Shown here: one piece after another, positions 25,165 through 35,700 of the stretch
Numbering within the stretch: position 1 is the stretch's first letter
Layout of the letters: each line of letters opens with the position of its first letter
Assembly: GCA_017792465.1 (NCBI GenBank)
Contig: CP051234.1
Coordinates: 1,676,606-1,740,605 of the forward strand
From: Filomicrobium sp.
GTDB taxonomy: Bacteria; Pseudomonadota; Alphaproteobacteria; Rhizobiales; Hyphomicrobiaceae
Length of the DNA: 64,000 nt
Direction of reading: 5' to 3'
Made by a program: the position numbers and the translations under genes
The notes under the pieces: model-generated
Told to the model about the DNA's origin: nothing
The model's input: only the letters and a program-made list of their open reading frames with translations
Databases searched by the model: none

Positions 25165-27147
25165 ATGAGACTCGACACACTAATAATAAAGAATTTTCAG
25201 TGCTTTGGCGCTGACGGCGCTACGATCCACATGGCCGATCCGGTCACAGCGCTGATCGGCGCCAACGGCGCCGGCAAGACTGCCGTCTTCAAGGCGCTGA
25301 GTCGGATGTTTGGAATTGGAAATGCAAATCGTACATTTGAGAAATCAGACTTCCATCTGCCCGTTGATGCAGAAGCCCTGGGAGATGAAGCAGAGATTCA
25401 CATTGAGGCTGTATTTTCTTTCCCAGAACTTGATGACGACGAAGCTGGTGGGTCAGTTGCGGAATTTTGGACGCAGATGTCTGCTAGTGCCGCAGACGAG
25501 CCCCTCAAGGCCCGTGTCGTATTGAAAGCATCGTGGATTGACGACGGCACACCGGAAGGAGTCATAGAGTCTGCGATCCGTTGGGTCCCGCGTATGGACG
25601 ATAACTACAAGTGGGAGAGCTGCAAACCGGTCACCGGTGGACAGCGCTCAGCGATTCAAGTGGTTTATGTTCCGGCCAATCGCGGCTCCGTTAGCCAGGT
25701 CAGGGCTCTGCTTCGCGGTCGCCTTTGGAGGGCAGCCCGGTGGTCGGACGATCTTAGGGAAACGACGGAAGGTAACGCGGGGAAAATCCAGAAAGAATTT
25801 CAGAACGAGGCACCAGTAGATTTCATCAGCGAGCGGCTAAGGGCGCGATGGCAGCAGATTAATGAGGCCGGCACGCAGACCACTCCGATCCTCAAGCTGT
25901 CGGAAGACCGTTTCGAGGCTATTATCCGGAATACCGACGTCCAGTTCTCACCAGATGCTGCTGGAGCAGACCGAGGGCTTGATCGGTTGAGCGATGGACA
26001 GAAATCACTGTTCCAGATCGCACTTACCGCAGCAACATTGGAAATCGAGCAAGATGCGCTCTCACTTCCGGACGATAAATCCCCTTTCGAACCAACCCGT
26101 CTTAAGCACGTCCCGCTGACCCTCTTGCTGATCGAAGAACCGGAAAATTCGCTTTCAGCGTTCTTTCTCTCACGGATAATGGATCTCTGCGAGGACATCG
26201 CCGATATTGATTCAGCGCAAGTGCTGCTATCGAGCCATAGCGCGTCAATCTTGTCGCGCGTGGAGCCTGAAACGTTGCGATACTGTAGGCTCGATCCCGT
26301 GACAGGAGAAAGTTCAATTACTGGCCTCACGCTGCCGCCCGCGAATGATGAGGCCGGTAAATATGTTCGCCAAGCGGTTCGTGCATACCCGGAACTCTAT
26401 TTCGCAAAACTTGTCGTTCTTGGTGAGGGTGATTCTGAACAGGCTGTCCTCCCGAAGCTAGCCGCTGCGCGCGATCTGCATCTTGATAAAGCGTTTTGCC
26501 CAATCGTACCGCTAGGGGGGCGTCACGTTGAGCATTTCTGGACATTGCTCCGGGACTTATCAATCCCGCACCTTACGTTGCTCGACCTTGACTATGGGCG
26601 CCAACATGGTGGCGCAGCCGCCATCCGAAACATCGTGACGAAGCTTCTCGAATTTGGTGTGTCATTCGACGACTGCGAACACATCGCCGATGGCACGGTT
26701 TCGCTGGCGCAAATCGACGATCTCACTGACTTCGATGTCGACATCGAATATGATCCCGATGCAGAGGAAAAGTCGAACGGGACCTATTGGATTGAAACGC
26801 TCCGCGAACTCGATGTTTTTTTCTCGGAGCCAATCGATTTGGATTTTTCGATGCTCTTGACCTTTGAAGAGGCCTACATGCACACCAACGCTGGCGGTAG
26901 TGGCCCAAGCGCCAATTCGGAAACCGTCGCGAAGCGCAAGAAAACTACTCTGAAGAAGACGGGCCACCCGAACTACTATGATGAAAGTTGGGACCCGTAT
27001 TTCCGGTGGTATCCCTATCTTTTCCTCTCCAAGAGCAAGCCCGCGGCTCATCTTGCCGCGATGAATAGGTTAGAGAAGAAGGAGCTGAAGTCTCCTCCTG
27101 AAGAGCTGGATGCACTGCTGGAACGGATCGAAGAGGAGCTTGCTTAG
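25165..27147 (+). CDS. gajA: OLD-family ATPase/TOPRIM nuclease (GajA-like)
   Basis: 660 residues from ATG 25165 (a longer frame begins at 25063 inside the GHKL gene). The N-terminal ABC-type ATPase has Walker A GANGAGKT (32-39), signature LSDGQKSLFQ near 275, Walker B LLLIEEPENSLS near 320 and H-loop LLSSHSAS. The C-terminal TOPRIM domain has the metal-binding glutamate in VVLGEGDSEQ (about 417) and LLDLDYGR (about 471). Directly followed by a UvrD-like helicase, this is the gene order of Gabija anti-phage systems, in which GajA nicks DNA when nucleotide pools fall. Confidence 0.85.
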   Translation: MRLDTLIIKNFQCFGADGATIHMADPVTALIGANGAGKTAVFKALSRMFGIGNANRTFEKSDFHLPVDAEALGDEAEIHIEAVFSFPELDDDEAGGSVAEFWTQMSASAADEPLKARVVLKASWIDDGTPEGVIESAIRWVPRMDDNYKWESCKPVTGGQRSAIQVVYVPANRGSVSQVRALLRGRLWRAARWSDDLRETTEGNAGKIQKEFQNEAPVDFISERLRARWQQINEAGTQTTPILKLSEDRFEAIIRNTDVQFSPDAAGADRGLDRLSDGQKSLFQIALTAATLEIEQDALSLPDDKSPFEPTRLKHVPLTLLLIEEPENSLSAFFLSRIMDLCEDIADIDSAQVLLSSHSASILSRVEPETLRYCRLDPVTGESSITGLTLPPANDEAGKYVRQAVRAYPELYFAKLVVLGEGDSEQAVLPKLAAARDLHLDKAFCPIVPLGGRHVEHFWTLLRDLSIPHLTLLDLDYGRQHGGAAAIRNIVTKLLEFGVSFDDCEHIADGTVSLAQIDDLTDFDVDIEYDPDAEEKSNGTYWIETLRELDVFFSEPIDLDFSMLLTFEEAYMHTNAGGSGPSANSETVAKRKKTTLKKTGHPNYYDESWDPYFRWYPYLFLSKSKPAAHLAAMNRLEKKELKSPPEELDALLERIEEELA

Positions 27148-27150
27148 CGC

Positions 27151-29010
27151 GTGATGATTATGCACGCAGACGATTGGTTGCCGAAAGGTGTCGAAACGCT
27201 GGAGCCAGCTGCGCTTCGAGCGGTTCGATGCAACAATGAGAACCTATGCGTGGTTGCGGGTGCCGGTGCCGGTAAAACTGAGTTTCTGGCTCAGAAGGCC
27301 GACTTTCTCCTATCGACGGGATTCTGCCGGGCTCCGTACCGAATTCTCGCGATCAGCTTCAAGAGCGACGCAGCGCGAAATCTAAAAGAACGAGTGCGAC
27401 AACGCTGCGGGACACAATTGTCCAGCCGCTTCGACTCGATCACGTTCGACGCTTTTTCAAAAGGTCTTATCGACCGGTTCGGGCCGGTCATCCCTGAGCC
27501 GTATACCCCCTCACCAGACTATGAAATGGTTTTCCCAGGATCCCGGGACTGGGACGACTTTCTTCGTAGACATGAATATCCTCAACTCTCAGGAAAGACG
27601 TTGCAAGCGGCCGTGGCGCGGTGCGCCCTTCCAATTGCTAACCTGAATCTAAAGAATCCTCAGTGGCAGGATGTATTGAACCTTTACTGGAGCGAAGCCT
27701 ATCAAGACCCCGAACAGACCCGTCTCACATTTCCTATGATCAATCGGCTTGCCAATTACGTTCTCAGCACTGATCCGCGCCTCAGCGCCGCGCTTCGTGC
27801 GACCTATCCTTTTGTTTTCCTAGACGAGTTTCAGGACACCACATTCGGCCAATATGCTCTGTTGAAACGGCTCTTCCAAAAATCGGCAGTGAGATTGACG
27901 GCCGTTGGTGATAACAAGCAGCGGATCATGGTGTGGGCAGGCGCAATGCCAGACGCATTCGACACTTTCGTGGAGGATTTCGAAGCAGCCAGAGAGACGC
28001 TCGTGTCCAACTGGCGTTCACACCCAGAACTTGTCAATATCCAGCATGCCATTGCAGTCACGCTCGAAGAATCCTCCGCAAGGCCGGAAGCTAAACGGGT
28101 TAAGGAAGTCGACGGGGAAGTATGTGCGATTTGGCACTATGCTGACCGCGATGCCGAGTGTGAAGGCGTCACTAAATGGATCGCCGATGCAATTGCAGCA
28201 GCCGAAATGGTGCCGGAGGATTGCGCGATACTTATTCGTAATAAACCTAACGACCTTGAAGCTGAATTGAAGCCAGTCTTTAGGAAAGCAGGCTTGAAGC
28301 TCCGCAATGTGGCGCGTACTCCCGAGGGTGCCAAAATCCTTATTCAAGATATCCTGCTGGAGGAGTTGACTGTATGTTCAATGGCGTTTCTTCGACTAAG
28401 TGCTCGGCGCAAATCGCCAGACGATTGGCATACACTGATTGATCGCCTTTCTGTTTTGCGGGGCTGTGATCTGGATAACGAAGTGGAGCAGGATCGGTTA
28501 GAAGCCGATCTTAGCGCTGTCGTCTCTAGTCTTAGACAGTTTATCAAGCAAACACCACCTTCTGAAAATTCTTGCGGCGAAATCTTACGGCGTATACTCG
28601 ACTTCATCGGCGAAGCAGAGCTTCGAGCGATTGTGCCGGCATATTCCCGTGACAAGGACTACGGTCGAGTGCGCGACGGTCTTAGCTTGCTTTTAGCAGA
28701 ATCCGCTGAGGGTCAGACTGATTGGCTTTCGGTGATAGATCGGTTCGATGGCATCGGCCAGATCCCTCTCATGAGCGTTCATCGAAGCAAGGGGCTTGAG
28801 TTTCACACGGTCATATTCTTTGGACTGGATAGTCGTTCGTGGTGGAGCTTTGAACCGGCGGACAGCGAAGAAATGCGAGCATTCTTTGTAGCCTTCACCC
28901 GAGCAAAGCAGCGCGTGTTTTTCACTTCTTGTAGCGGGCGAGGCCGGGCACTATCCTATATCGACGAATTGGTTGCCAATGTTGGTGTTGAGAGAGTTGC
29001 TGGCCCTTGA
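27151..29010 (+). CDS. gajB: UvrD/Rep-like helicase (GajB-like)
   Basis: 619 residues, starting 3 bases after the nuclease stop. Superfamily 1 helicase motifs: Walker A VVAGAGAGKTEF (residues 35-45), Walker B FVFLDEFQDT near 223, VGDNKQRIMVWAGAM, LVSNWRSHPEL, MSVHRSKGLEFHTVIFFGL and VAFTRAKQRVFF. Typical GajB is near 500 residues, so this one is somewhat long, within the range of OLD-associated helicases. In Gabija it works with GajA as the NTPase arm of the defence complex. It is the last gene of the block; the stretch after it is non-coding. Confidence 0.87.
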   Translation: MMIMHADDWLPKGVETLEPAALRAVRCNNENLCVVAGAGAGKTEFLAQKADFLLSTGFCRAPYRILAISFKSDAARNLKERVRQRCGTQLSSRFDSITFDAFSKGLIDRFGPVIPEPYTPSPDYEMVFPGSRDWDDFLRRHEYPQLSGKTLQAAVARCALPIANLNLKNPQWQDVLNLYWSEAYQDPEQTRLTFPMINRLANYVLSTDPRLSAALRATYPFVFLDEFQDTTFGQYALLKRLFQKSAVRLTAVGDNKQRIMVWAGAMPDAFDTFVEDFEAARETLVSNWRSHPELVNIQHAIAVTLEESSARPEAKRVKEVDGEVCAIWHYADRDAECEGVTKWIADAIAAAEMVPEDCAILIRNKPNDLEAELKPVFRKAGLKLRNVARTPEGAKILIQDILLEELTVCSMAFLRLSARRKSPDDWHTLIDRLSVLRGCDLDNEVEQDRLEADLSAVVSSLRQFIKQTPPSENSCGEILRRILDFIGEAELRAIVPAYSRDKDYGRVRDGLSLLLAESAEGQTDWLSVIDRFDGIGQIPLMSVHRSKGLEFHTVIFFGLDSRSWWSFEPADSEEMRAFFVAFTRAKQRVFFTSCSGRGRALSYIDELVANVGVERVAGP

Positions 29011-29797
29011 GTAGCCGCTTTGACACACTCATAGCAGGTGCCCCAAACGGGTTGGTCAAAGCTGCAACTCTCGCTCCTAATGATCAAATCGCGTTTGTAT
29101 GAATAATATTTGGCCAGATGTCGTGCGGCGACGTTGTCTGCTATGAGTTGGGCTGCAGACTTGCTTGACGTTGCAGCTAAAGCTTGATCTTTCGGGCAGG
29201 CTATGTCCGGAATCTCCACATTTCGACTGGAATCCCCGTACCGGTAACTCGTTCCTCGACGAAAACGGGGTCTCCTGGCTTCCGGCCTGAACCTGCTAGC
29301 TGCCTGCCAATATCGGGCGACATGACTAGGTTACCCATGTCTCAGCGGCTCGACGTGGCACTTTAGGGTACACTCTTCTGAGCAGTGGGCAGCGGCAATA
29401 GACGGCGTATCACAAGGACTGATTTTCAATAATTTGGTACACTGCTGTAACAAGTGAAGGTTCTGTTACCGACCGATCTATTCCTTGGTCATTGGCCTCA
29501 CTCAGAGGTCAAATGCTCATCGGTTGGAGTTCCTATCAGGAAGGTCGTATGGCACTTGGTGTCGGTCGAAGGCAGCCACAACTTCTATTGCAGAAATATG
29601 TTTCTCGTCAGTGAGCCGCTTCGGGCCGCAACTGACTGTTTCTGTCGGTCAAGCCAACGTACCCCGTGGTCACGCAAGATTCACTGGTGACCCCGTGTAG
29701 AATTTGCGCTCCTGCGCAAGACGCCCGTGGCTGAACGAACCTAACCGGGGTAGTATCGACAGCTGGTCCGCTGTCGATACTACCTTTCAAACTGAGC
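29011..29797. other. Non-coding gap between Gabija-like and RTX loci
   Basis: About 790 bases between converging genes. Only low-quality short frames, none with a recognisable product. It ends with the strong hairpin at 29749-29784. Confidence 0.5.
29749..29784. terminator. Hairpin at the 3' end of the RTX gene
   Basis: Perfect 15-bp inverted repeat (GGTAGTATCGACAGC at 29749-29763 and complement at 29770-29784) with a 6-base loop, 13 bases beyond the RTX stop codon. Only a short T run follows on the plus strand and none on the minus. It probably protects or ends transcripts from both converging units. Confidence 0.6.
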
Positions 29798-32700
29798 TCA
29801 GCTCGTCGACTGCCACGTGGAGTTCATGGCAAGGCGCACGTCGTCCGGCAGCGGCTGCTGCGCGCTTCCCGCCGACGCTCCGAAGTCGGCAGGGTTGAAC
29901 GCCGCCATGGCACTGATGAGTTGCTCGATGTCGCCTGCTGCGAGCGTCGATCCGTCGGCAAGCTGGAACACATCAACTTGAGCGGCCGGATCGGCATACC
30001 AGCCTTCGATGTTGATGGTGTTGTCACTGCCGAGATCTGTGACGGTCAAATCGTTATCCAGGCGTTCAAACCAGATTTGCTCAGAAGTGAAGCCACTCCC
30101 GAACGCGATAATGTCCGTCGTGTCAACCGAAGCACCTTGGTTTTGGATCGTGTCGTTGCCGAAGCCTTGCTTGAACAAGAAGGTGTCGTTTCCAGCACCG
30201 CCAATGAGTAGGTCGTCACCGGCTCCACCTTCCAGAACGTCGTCGCCGTCGCCGCCATCGATCTGGTCGTTGCCAAGTCCGCCCAAGGCATAGTCGTTAC
30301 CTAGCCCGGCATTGATCACGTCGTTGCCGGCGCCGCCCAGAAGCACATCGTGGCTGACTTCGCCGTCAGCAAGTGTTGCCGCATCCGTAAAGGCCTCCCC
30401 GCCGTCTCCGGCGATCCAGAGATCATTAGAGCCCGTTCCAGTAACAGGATTGGTCGCGTCGGATGGGGCCGCTGCAAGATGAGCTTCGTCGGTGATGTCA
30501 GGGAGAATGATCGGATTAACACTGTCGCTCTCGCTAATGACAGCGTTTTCCGCACGGACAATGGCCAGTCCGTTGTTCCGAACTTCAACCGACAGATCGG
30601 CAAGCGAACCAGCATTTTCCAACGTGGTAAGCCGGTTGGCAACCCCGAGATCGAATTCGCTTGGATTGATTAGTCGGATCCCGTGGACCGCGCCAACTAT
30701 GACATTGTGGACCCATTCACCAGAGAACTTTGAGTCTGGGTTCAATACGATCAAGGCTTCCGCGATCGATCGCTGAGTCGGATTATCGCTCAGGCCGCTT
30801 AGGCGAGAAGCTGAGACCAGTGCAGTCGAGAGTTCGCTGTAATTCGTGATCGTAGGGCTATACAGGACACTCAACTCGTACGGATCGCCATTGCTAATTT
30901 GAGCAGTTCGCAATGCCTGGAATGCAAGCGCATCGGCAACTGCAGAAAGCTCAATATCGCGCGTCCCTTCATCTGTTGCGGCAAGCAGCGCCGTCAGGTC
31001 GACTGCCGAAAAATCAATATCACCCAACGACAGAGCTTCACCATCCTTGACGAAATTCCGCTGAATGTTTTCGGCAGTTGGGTCAATTTCAATTCTCTCT
31101 TTGTGTGTCAGCCAATACAGCACTCCAGAAACGCGCAGCTGAGTGGCAAGTGCGATCTCGACAAAGAGCTCACGATCATTGTTAAACGCCGCCACCGCAT
31201 CAGCCTGTCCTGTGGCACCGGTTTCGACTGCCGAAATCAAATCGATTGCAGCCAATTTGATGGCTTCGGCATAAGCGTTTTTCTCTTCTGCTGTCGCATC
31301 TTCCAAAGGCGCGTCTATGTCAATTGCGACCGAGTTGAAGTCTGGCATGGCGATGCTGGACGCGTCGATACCAATCTTTGCCAATTGACCAACGATCCCA
31401 TCGAATGTCTGGGCAACCGTAATCTGGTCGACAAAGTCAGCCAGTGTAACTGCCGTCGAGTTCCGGATGGCGCTAGTCAGGGCATTGACGACTTCAAACT
31501 CGGCGCCACTTAGAGTATCAAGCACCGATTGTTCAACGAACTCGGTTATTTGCTGCTGCGCAAATGCTTCTTGCAACTCTGCATAATCATCAGCCTCAGG
31601 ATCGAGGGTGTCATCCTCCAGAATAGTCATTGCGGCAAAATCCGGAAGCTCGAAGCCATCGAATGTTACGCCGTAACCAACGAGGAGCGAGCGCAGCGAC
31701 GTGAACGTTGGTGAGAAAGATGCCATCGCACGCAGTGCGTCACTAAAGGCTTCAACTGTATCACCCGAGAAATCAACAATCGCTTGCCTTACAATTTCGT
31801 CACCATCAATCGATTCCAGCTTTGCGCCGGCAGAGACTAAATCGCCGTTCGTCTTGCGCAATCCACCGGCAACAGTCTCTTTCACAAGCCTGATAGCTTC
31901 CTTGCCAATCGCGGCCGTTAGACTCTGCTCGCCTTGAATTGCGGCAAAGGCATTGACATCAACGCTTGAGAAATCAGGCAGATCGTAGGTAAACGTACCG
32001 CCCAAAATTGCACTGTCGGTATCATTGTCAGGGTCGTCATCGGTTGCGGCATCTTCCGCAGGTGCAAGTATGGCCCCGATCAAAGACTCGAAGTACTTCG
32101 CGACCGAAACAAGCCGCACGAGGCCTTCGTTATCATTCGTGGCCGCCTGCAGGATAGCCGCTTTAACCGACGGACTTCCATCAAGCATGACATCGGCATT
32201 AGCTTGCAGCGCCTCTCTCGCCAGGCGCGTGCCGAAGCTCTTGATGCGATCGTTGTATTCAGCCTTGTTTTCGATGTAAGTGCCGTTTGCATCCGTCTGG
32301 CGCATCAGCCCGCCAACGTTCAAGTTCGGCAACGCAATTTGCGCCAGGACACCGCCTGTCTCCGACAAAACGAGGTCCAAAGTCTTCTGGAAAACCGTCG
32401 CAGCGATAAGCTGGGCCTGCAGTTGCTCCATGTAAACGACTTCGCTGGCGAGCAGGGCGCGAACGACGTTAACGCCGAGAATATCCTTATTTTTCGTGCT
32501 CACAGCGCTCGTGTCATCGTTCAACGTGCGCCCGAATTCGCGCGCCGTGCGCCAGACAGCCTGTGCATCAGTTCCCATCGCCTCGTTGAAGTTCCGCGTG
32601 TTGAACGTAAGCAGCAGCCTGCTCAGTCCATCAGCATTTAGATCGCTACCGTCAGCAGCTTGATTGTTGCTGCTGTACAAGACCCTAGCAATTTGCGACC

Positions 32701-35700
32701 AATTTGCCGCCCAGCTAACTTGCAGACTCAATTGTTCAATTGTTGCGGCGCCATGGCTTTCAAGTTGGTGATTGACGAAGCGGTCCCCCCCTTCGAGATC
32801 CAGCCTTTTGACAGCATACATCACAGCCACGTTCACAAGCTGTTCGGAATTCTGAGAATTCCGAACGACTTCTTCGTATCCAGCAGCGCGTATCCGCGTA
32901 TAGGAGATCCGATCGCTACCGTTGTACTGCAGGCGGAATTCTACGGTAACTTGGTTGGATGTTACGACTTCACCACCAACGGATTGGCTGATTGCGATGA
33001 AGTTGTTCAATACGGCGCGCGCCCGGCTCATGCGTTGGCGGTTGGGTTGAATGAAGTCGGCATCGTGACCGTTGTCATAAGACGTGGCAAAACTATTTTC
33101 ATCGAAGCGGATCAATAGGGTGCCGTGGTGCCAGCCTTCGTCCTGCCAGTTGTTTCCGATCCAGTTGCCGACAACGGTTCCAAGAATGGTGCCGATGAAT
33201 GCGCCGATGCCGGGGAGCGCAACACTGGCAATCGACGTAGCGATGGTCGACGCAAGAGTTGCCACGGTATTTGCGGTAGCGAAGCTGGCTGCGGCGATAA
33301 CTCCAATTGTGCTTCCGATAGCGCTTCCGATCGACGAGCCGATTGCGCCGCCGATATTCTTGACTTCGACGACCTTGCTGGCGAGGTGGGATCCGATCAA
33401 CGAACCTACGGTTACTCCGAGGCTACCTGCGAGGCTGCCAACATTTGGCGGCAGCCCTGTAATCAGCGTTTTCGAAGGAGCAGCAACGATTTCTCCTATA
33501 CCGTTCAATATGGTGTTGTTCGCTGACCCCAATATACCTCCGGCAACCTTCGTCAAACCGTAGTTGATGGTCGTGCTGGCTGCGGCGGTGAAGAGCTGTC
33601 CGCCGAAATCATCGCCATCAATGCCAATGGCGTCAGCCAGCTCGTTCGCAAGGAAGTTGGAGGCGAGGCCAATGCCGATTTGGGCCCCACGGCCAACAAT
33701 ATTTTGGCCCAGGTTCGGCAGGAAGTTGTTGTTGAAGTTGCCGCTGGCGTCGATCAGCGACAGGTTGTTCACCTGCCCATGTTCATTCGTGACGCCCAAT
33801 GCGGCATCGAGCGTCGCGCCACTGATCCCAAGTACCGTTTCCATCGCCGTGCGAACGGAGACCTGCGCGAACACATTGTCGGTTTCGACAAGCGTGCTCA
33901 GCGACGAACCAAATATCTGTCCGATCTGCTGGGCTGAAATGTACGGCAGCTGAAAAAGCGGGCTGTAGTCGAGATCTTCGAAGCCGGTGCCGCTACCCGT
34001 CTCGCCATCTGGACGCGAAAAAGTGAAGGTCGGGCCACCCAGTCCCATAGGTTCATCAACCGATCCGCTGCCAGTTCCTCCATCCAGCGTGTCATCTCCC
34101 GCACCGCCGTCTATCGTATCTGTCCCGTCCTCGCCGCTGATGATGTCGTCAGCGGACGGCGTTTGGATGGCCTTGAAACCATCCGACATCACAATCCCAT
34201 TGCCGACGATTTCGCCTGACAAATCGAAGACTGTCGCCTTCACATCCCAGTTCACACCTTCGCCGCTACTGAAATCTGCAGTCGCAACGAACGAGTCGAT
34301 CGCGGGCGAGCCGGTCGTTGAATCTGCAGTAGCTTCGGCATAGGAAACCTGCCGTATGACATTGCTGTCAGAGTCATAGAAATTGAAAGCTTTGACATCC
34401 AGCGGAGTCGTGCCCTGATCGATCGTTGTCCCGAATGCCGCCCGGTAAACGTCAAAAACCAACGGCGATAGTTCAGGTGATACCACACCAATGCTGACGC
34501 CAGCGGGCAAAGGTCCAAGATCGATACTGGCATCGCCGAGGTTGAACGTCGTTGCGCTTTGGGTGAAGGCCTGAATGGCATCGTCGAACGAGAAGTCCGA
34601 CTGCAAGAACGCACTCGTATCGGGCAGCGCCGAGATGCGAACCAAGTGCGGCGTACCGTCGATGAAGGATTGATTTATCGTCGAGATAAGTCCGGTGGTT
34701 ACATCGGCGACATCAATGGCGAATGAACCGGTGTCGTCGAGGGATCGGGCCGTATCGAACAAGAGTTCCCCATTCGCCACATTTGTCGGAATGTTGACCG
34801 ATCTACCATCAGCAAAGTCTACGCCGCGCGAGACAATTACTCCATCCTCAGTGACTTCAAAATTAGCAAATGTCCAATCGCCTGACCCTGAGGTATTGGG
34901 TATCGCGTAACGGACATTTCCAGAAGAAAAGTGGTTGCCAGCGGCTCCGAAGGCTTCGGCTCCGCCCATGATCAAGGCGTCGCGGAATCCACCTTCGCCT
35001 TGGGTGGTATCCTGTTGGCGTATAAACTGGGCGGCGGGTGTTCCGGCAATTGGATCAGCCGGGCGCTCGCCCACCGATGCGACGATGGAACCACTCTGAT
35101 CCTGCAGCGAATACCAAGTGAAATCGTTTAGGCTGGTTGGCGCGGCACCCTCAGCAATGATGCCGAGATTACCGAGCGATTGGAACGGATCGTAGGCCGG
35201 TATAGTGGCGTTCGGATAGTCGGTGGAGAAATCAATCGGTCCACCCGCAACGACGACGAGCCCATCAGGAAGATCGCCGAATTGCTGGCTGAAGTTATTC
35301 CCTTGGAACGACCATCCGCCGGGAATAAACGCATTGTCGAGGTCGCTAAAAGAGAAGTCCAGTTGGAGGAACGAGTCGCTAGAGGGTAGAGCTGAGATTC
35401 GAACCAAGTGCGGTGTGCCGTCGATGAAGGATTGATTTATCGTCGAGACAAGGCCGGTATTAGCATCGACCACATCGAACGCGAACGAACCATCTCCGCC
35501 CAGGGATTGGACGCTATCTGCATCAAATTCGTCACTGTCATTGAGAACGCGATCACCCCAAACAGCTGTCCGAGCTCTTTTACGTGCGTCTAAGAAGAAC
35601 TCCTCGAAGCTGTTATAGTAGGGCGGCTGGTTAGCGATAGCGTCTTGCGCTCTTTGGCGTATCAACTGCCATTGCCCATTAATCCATTGAAGATCCGTTC

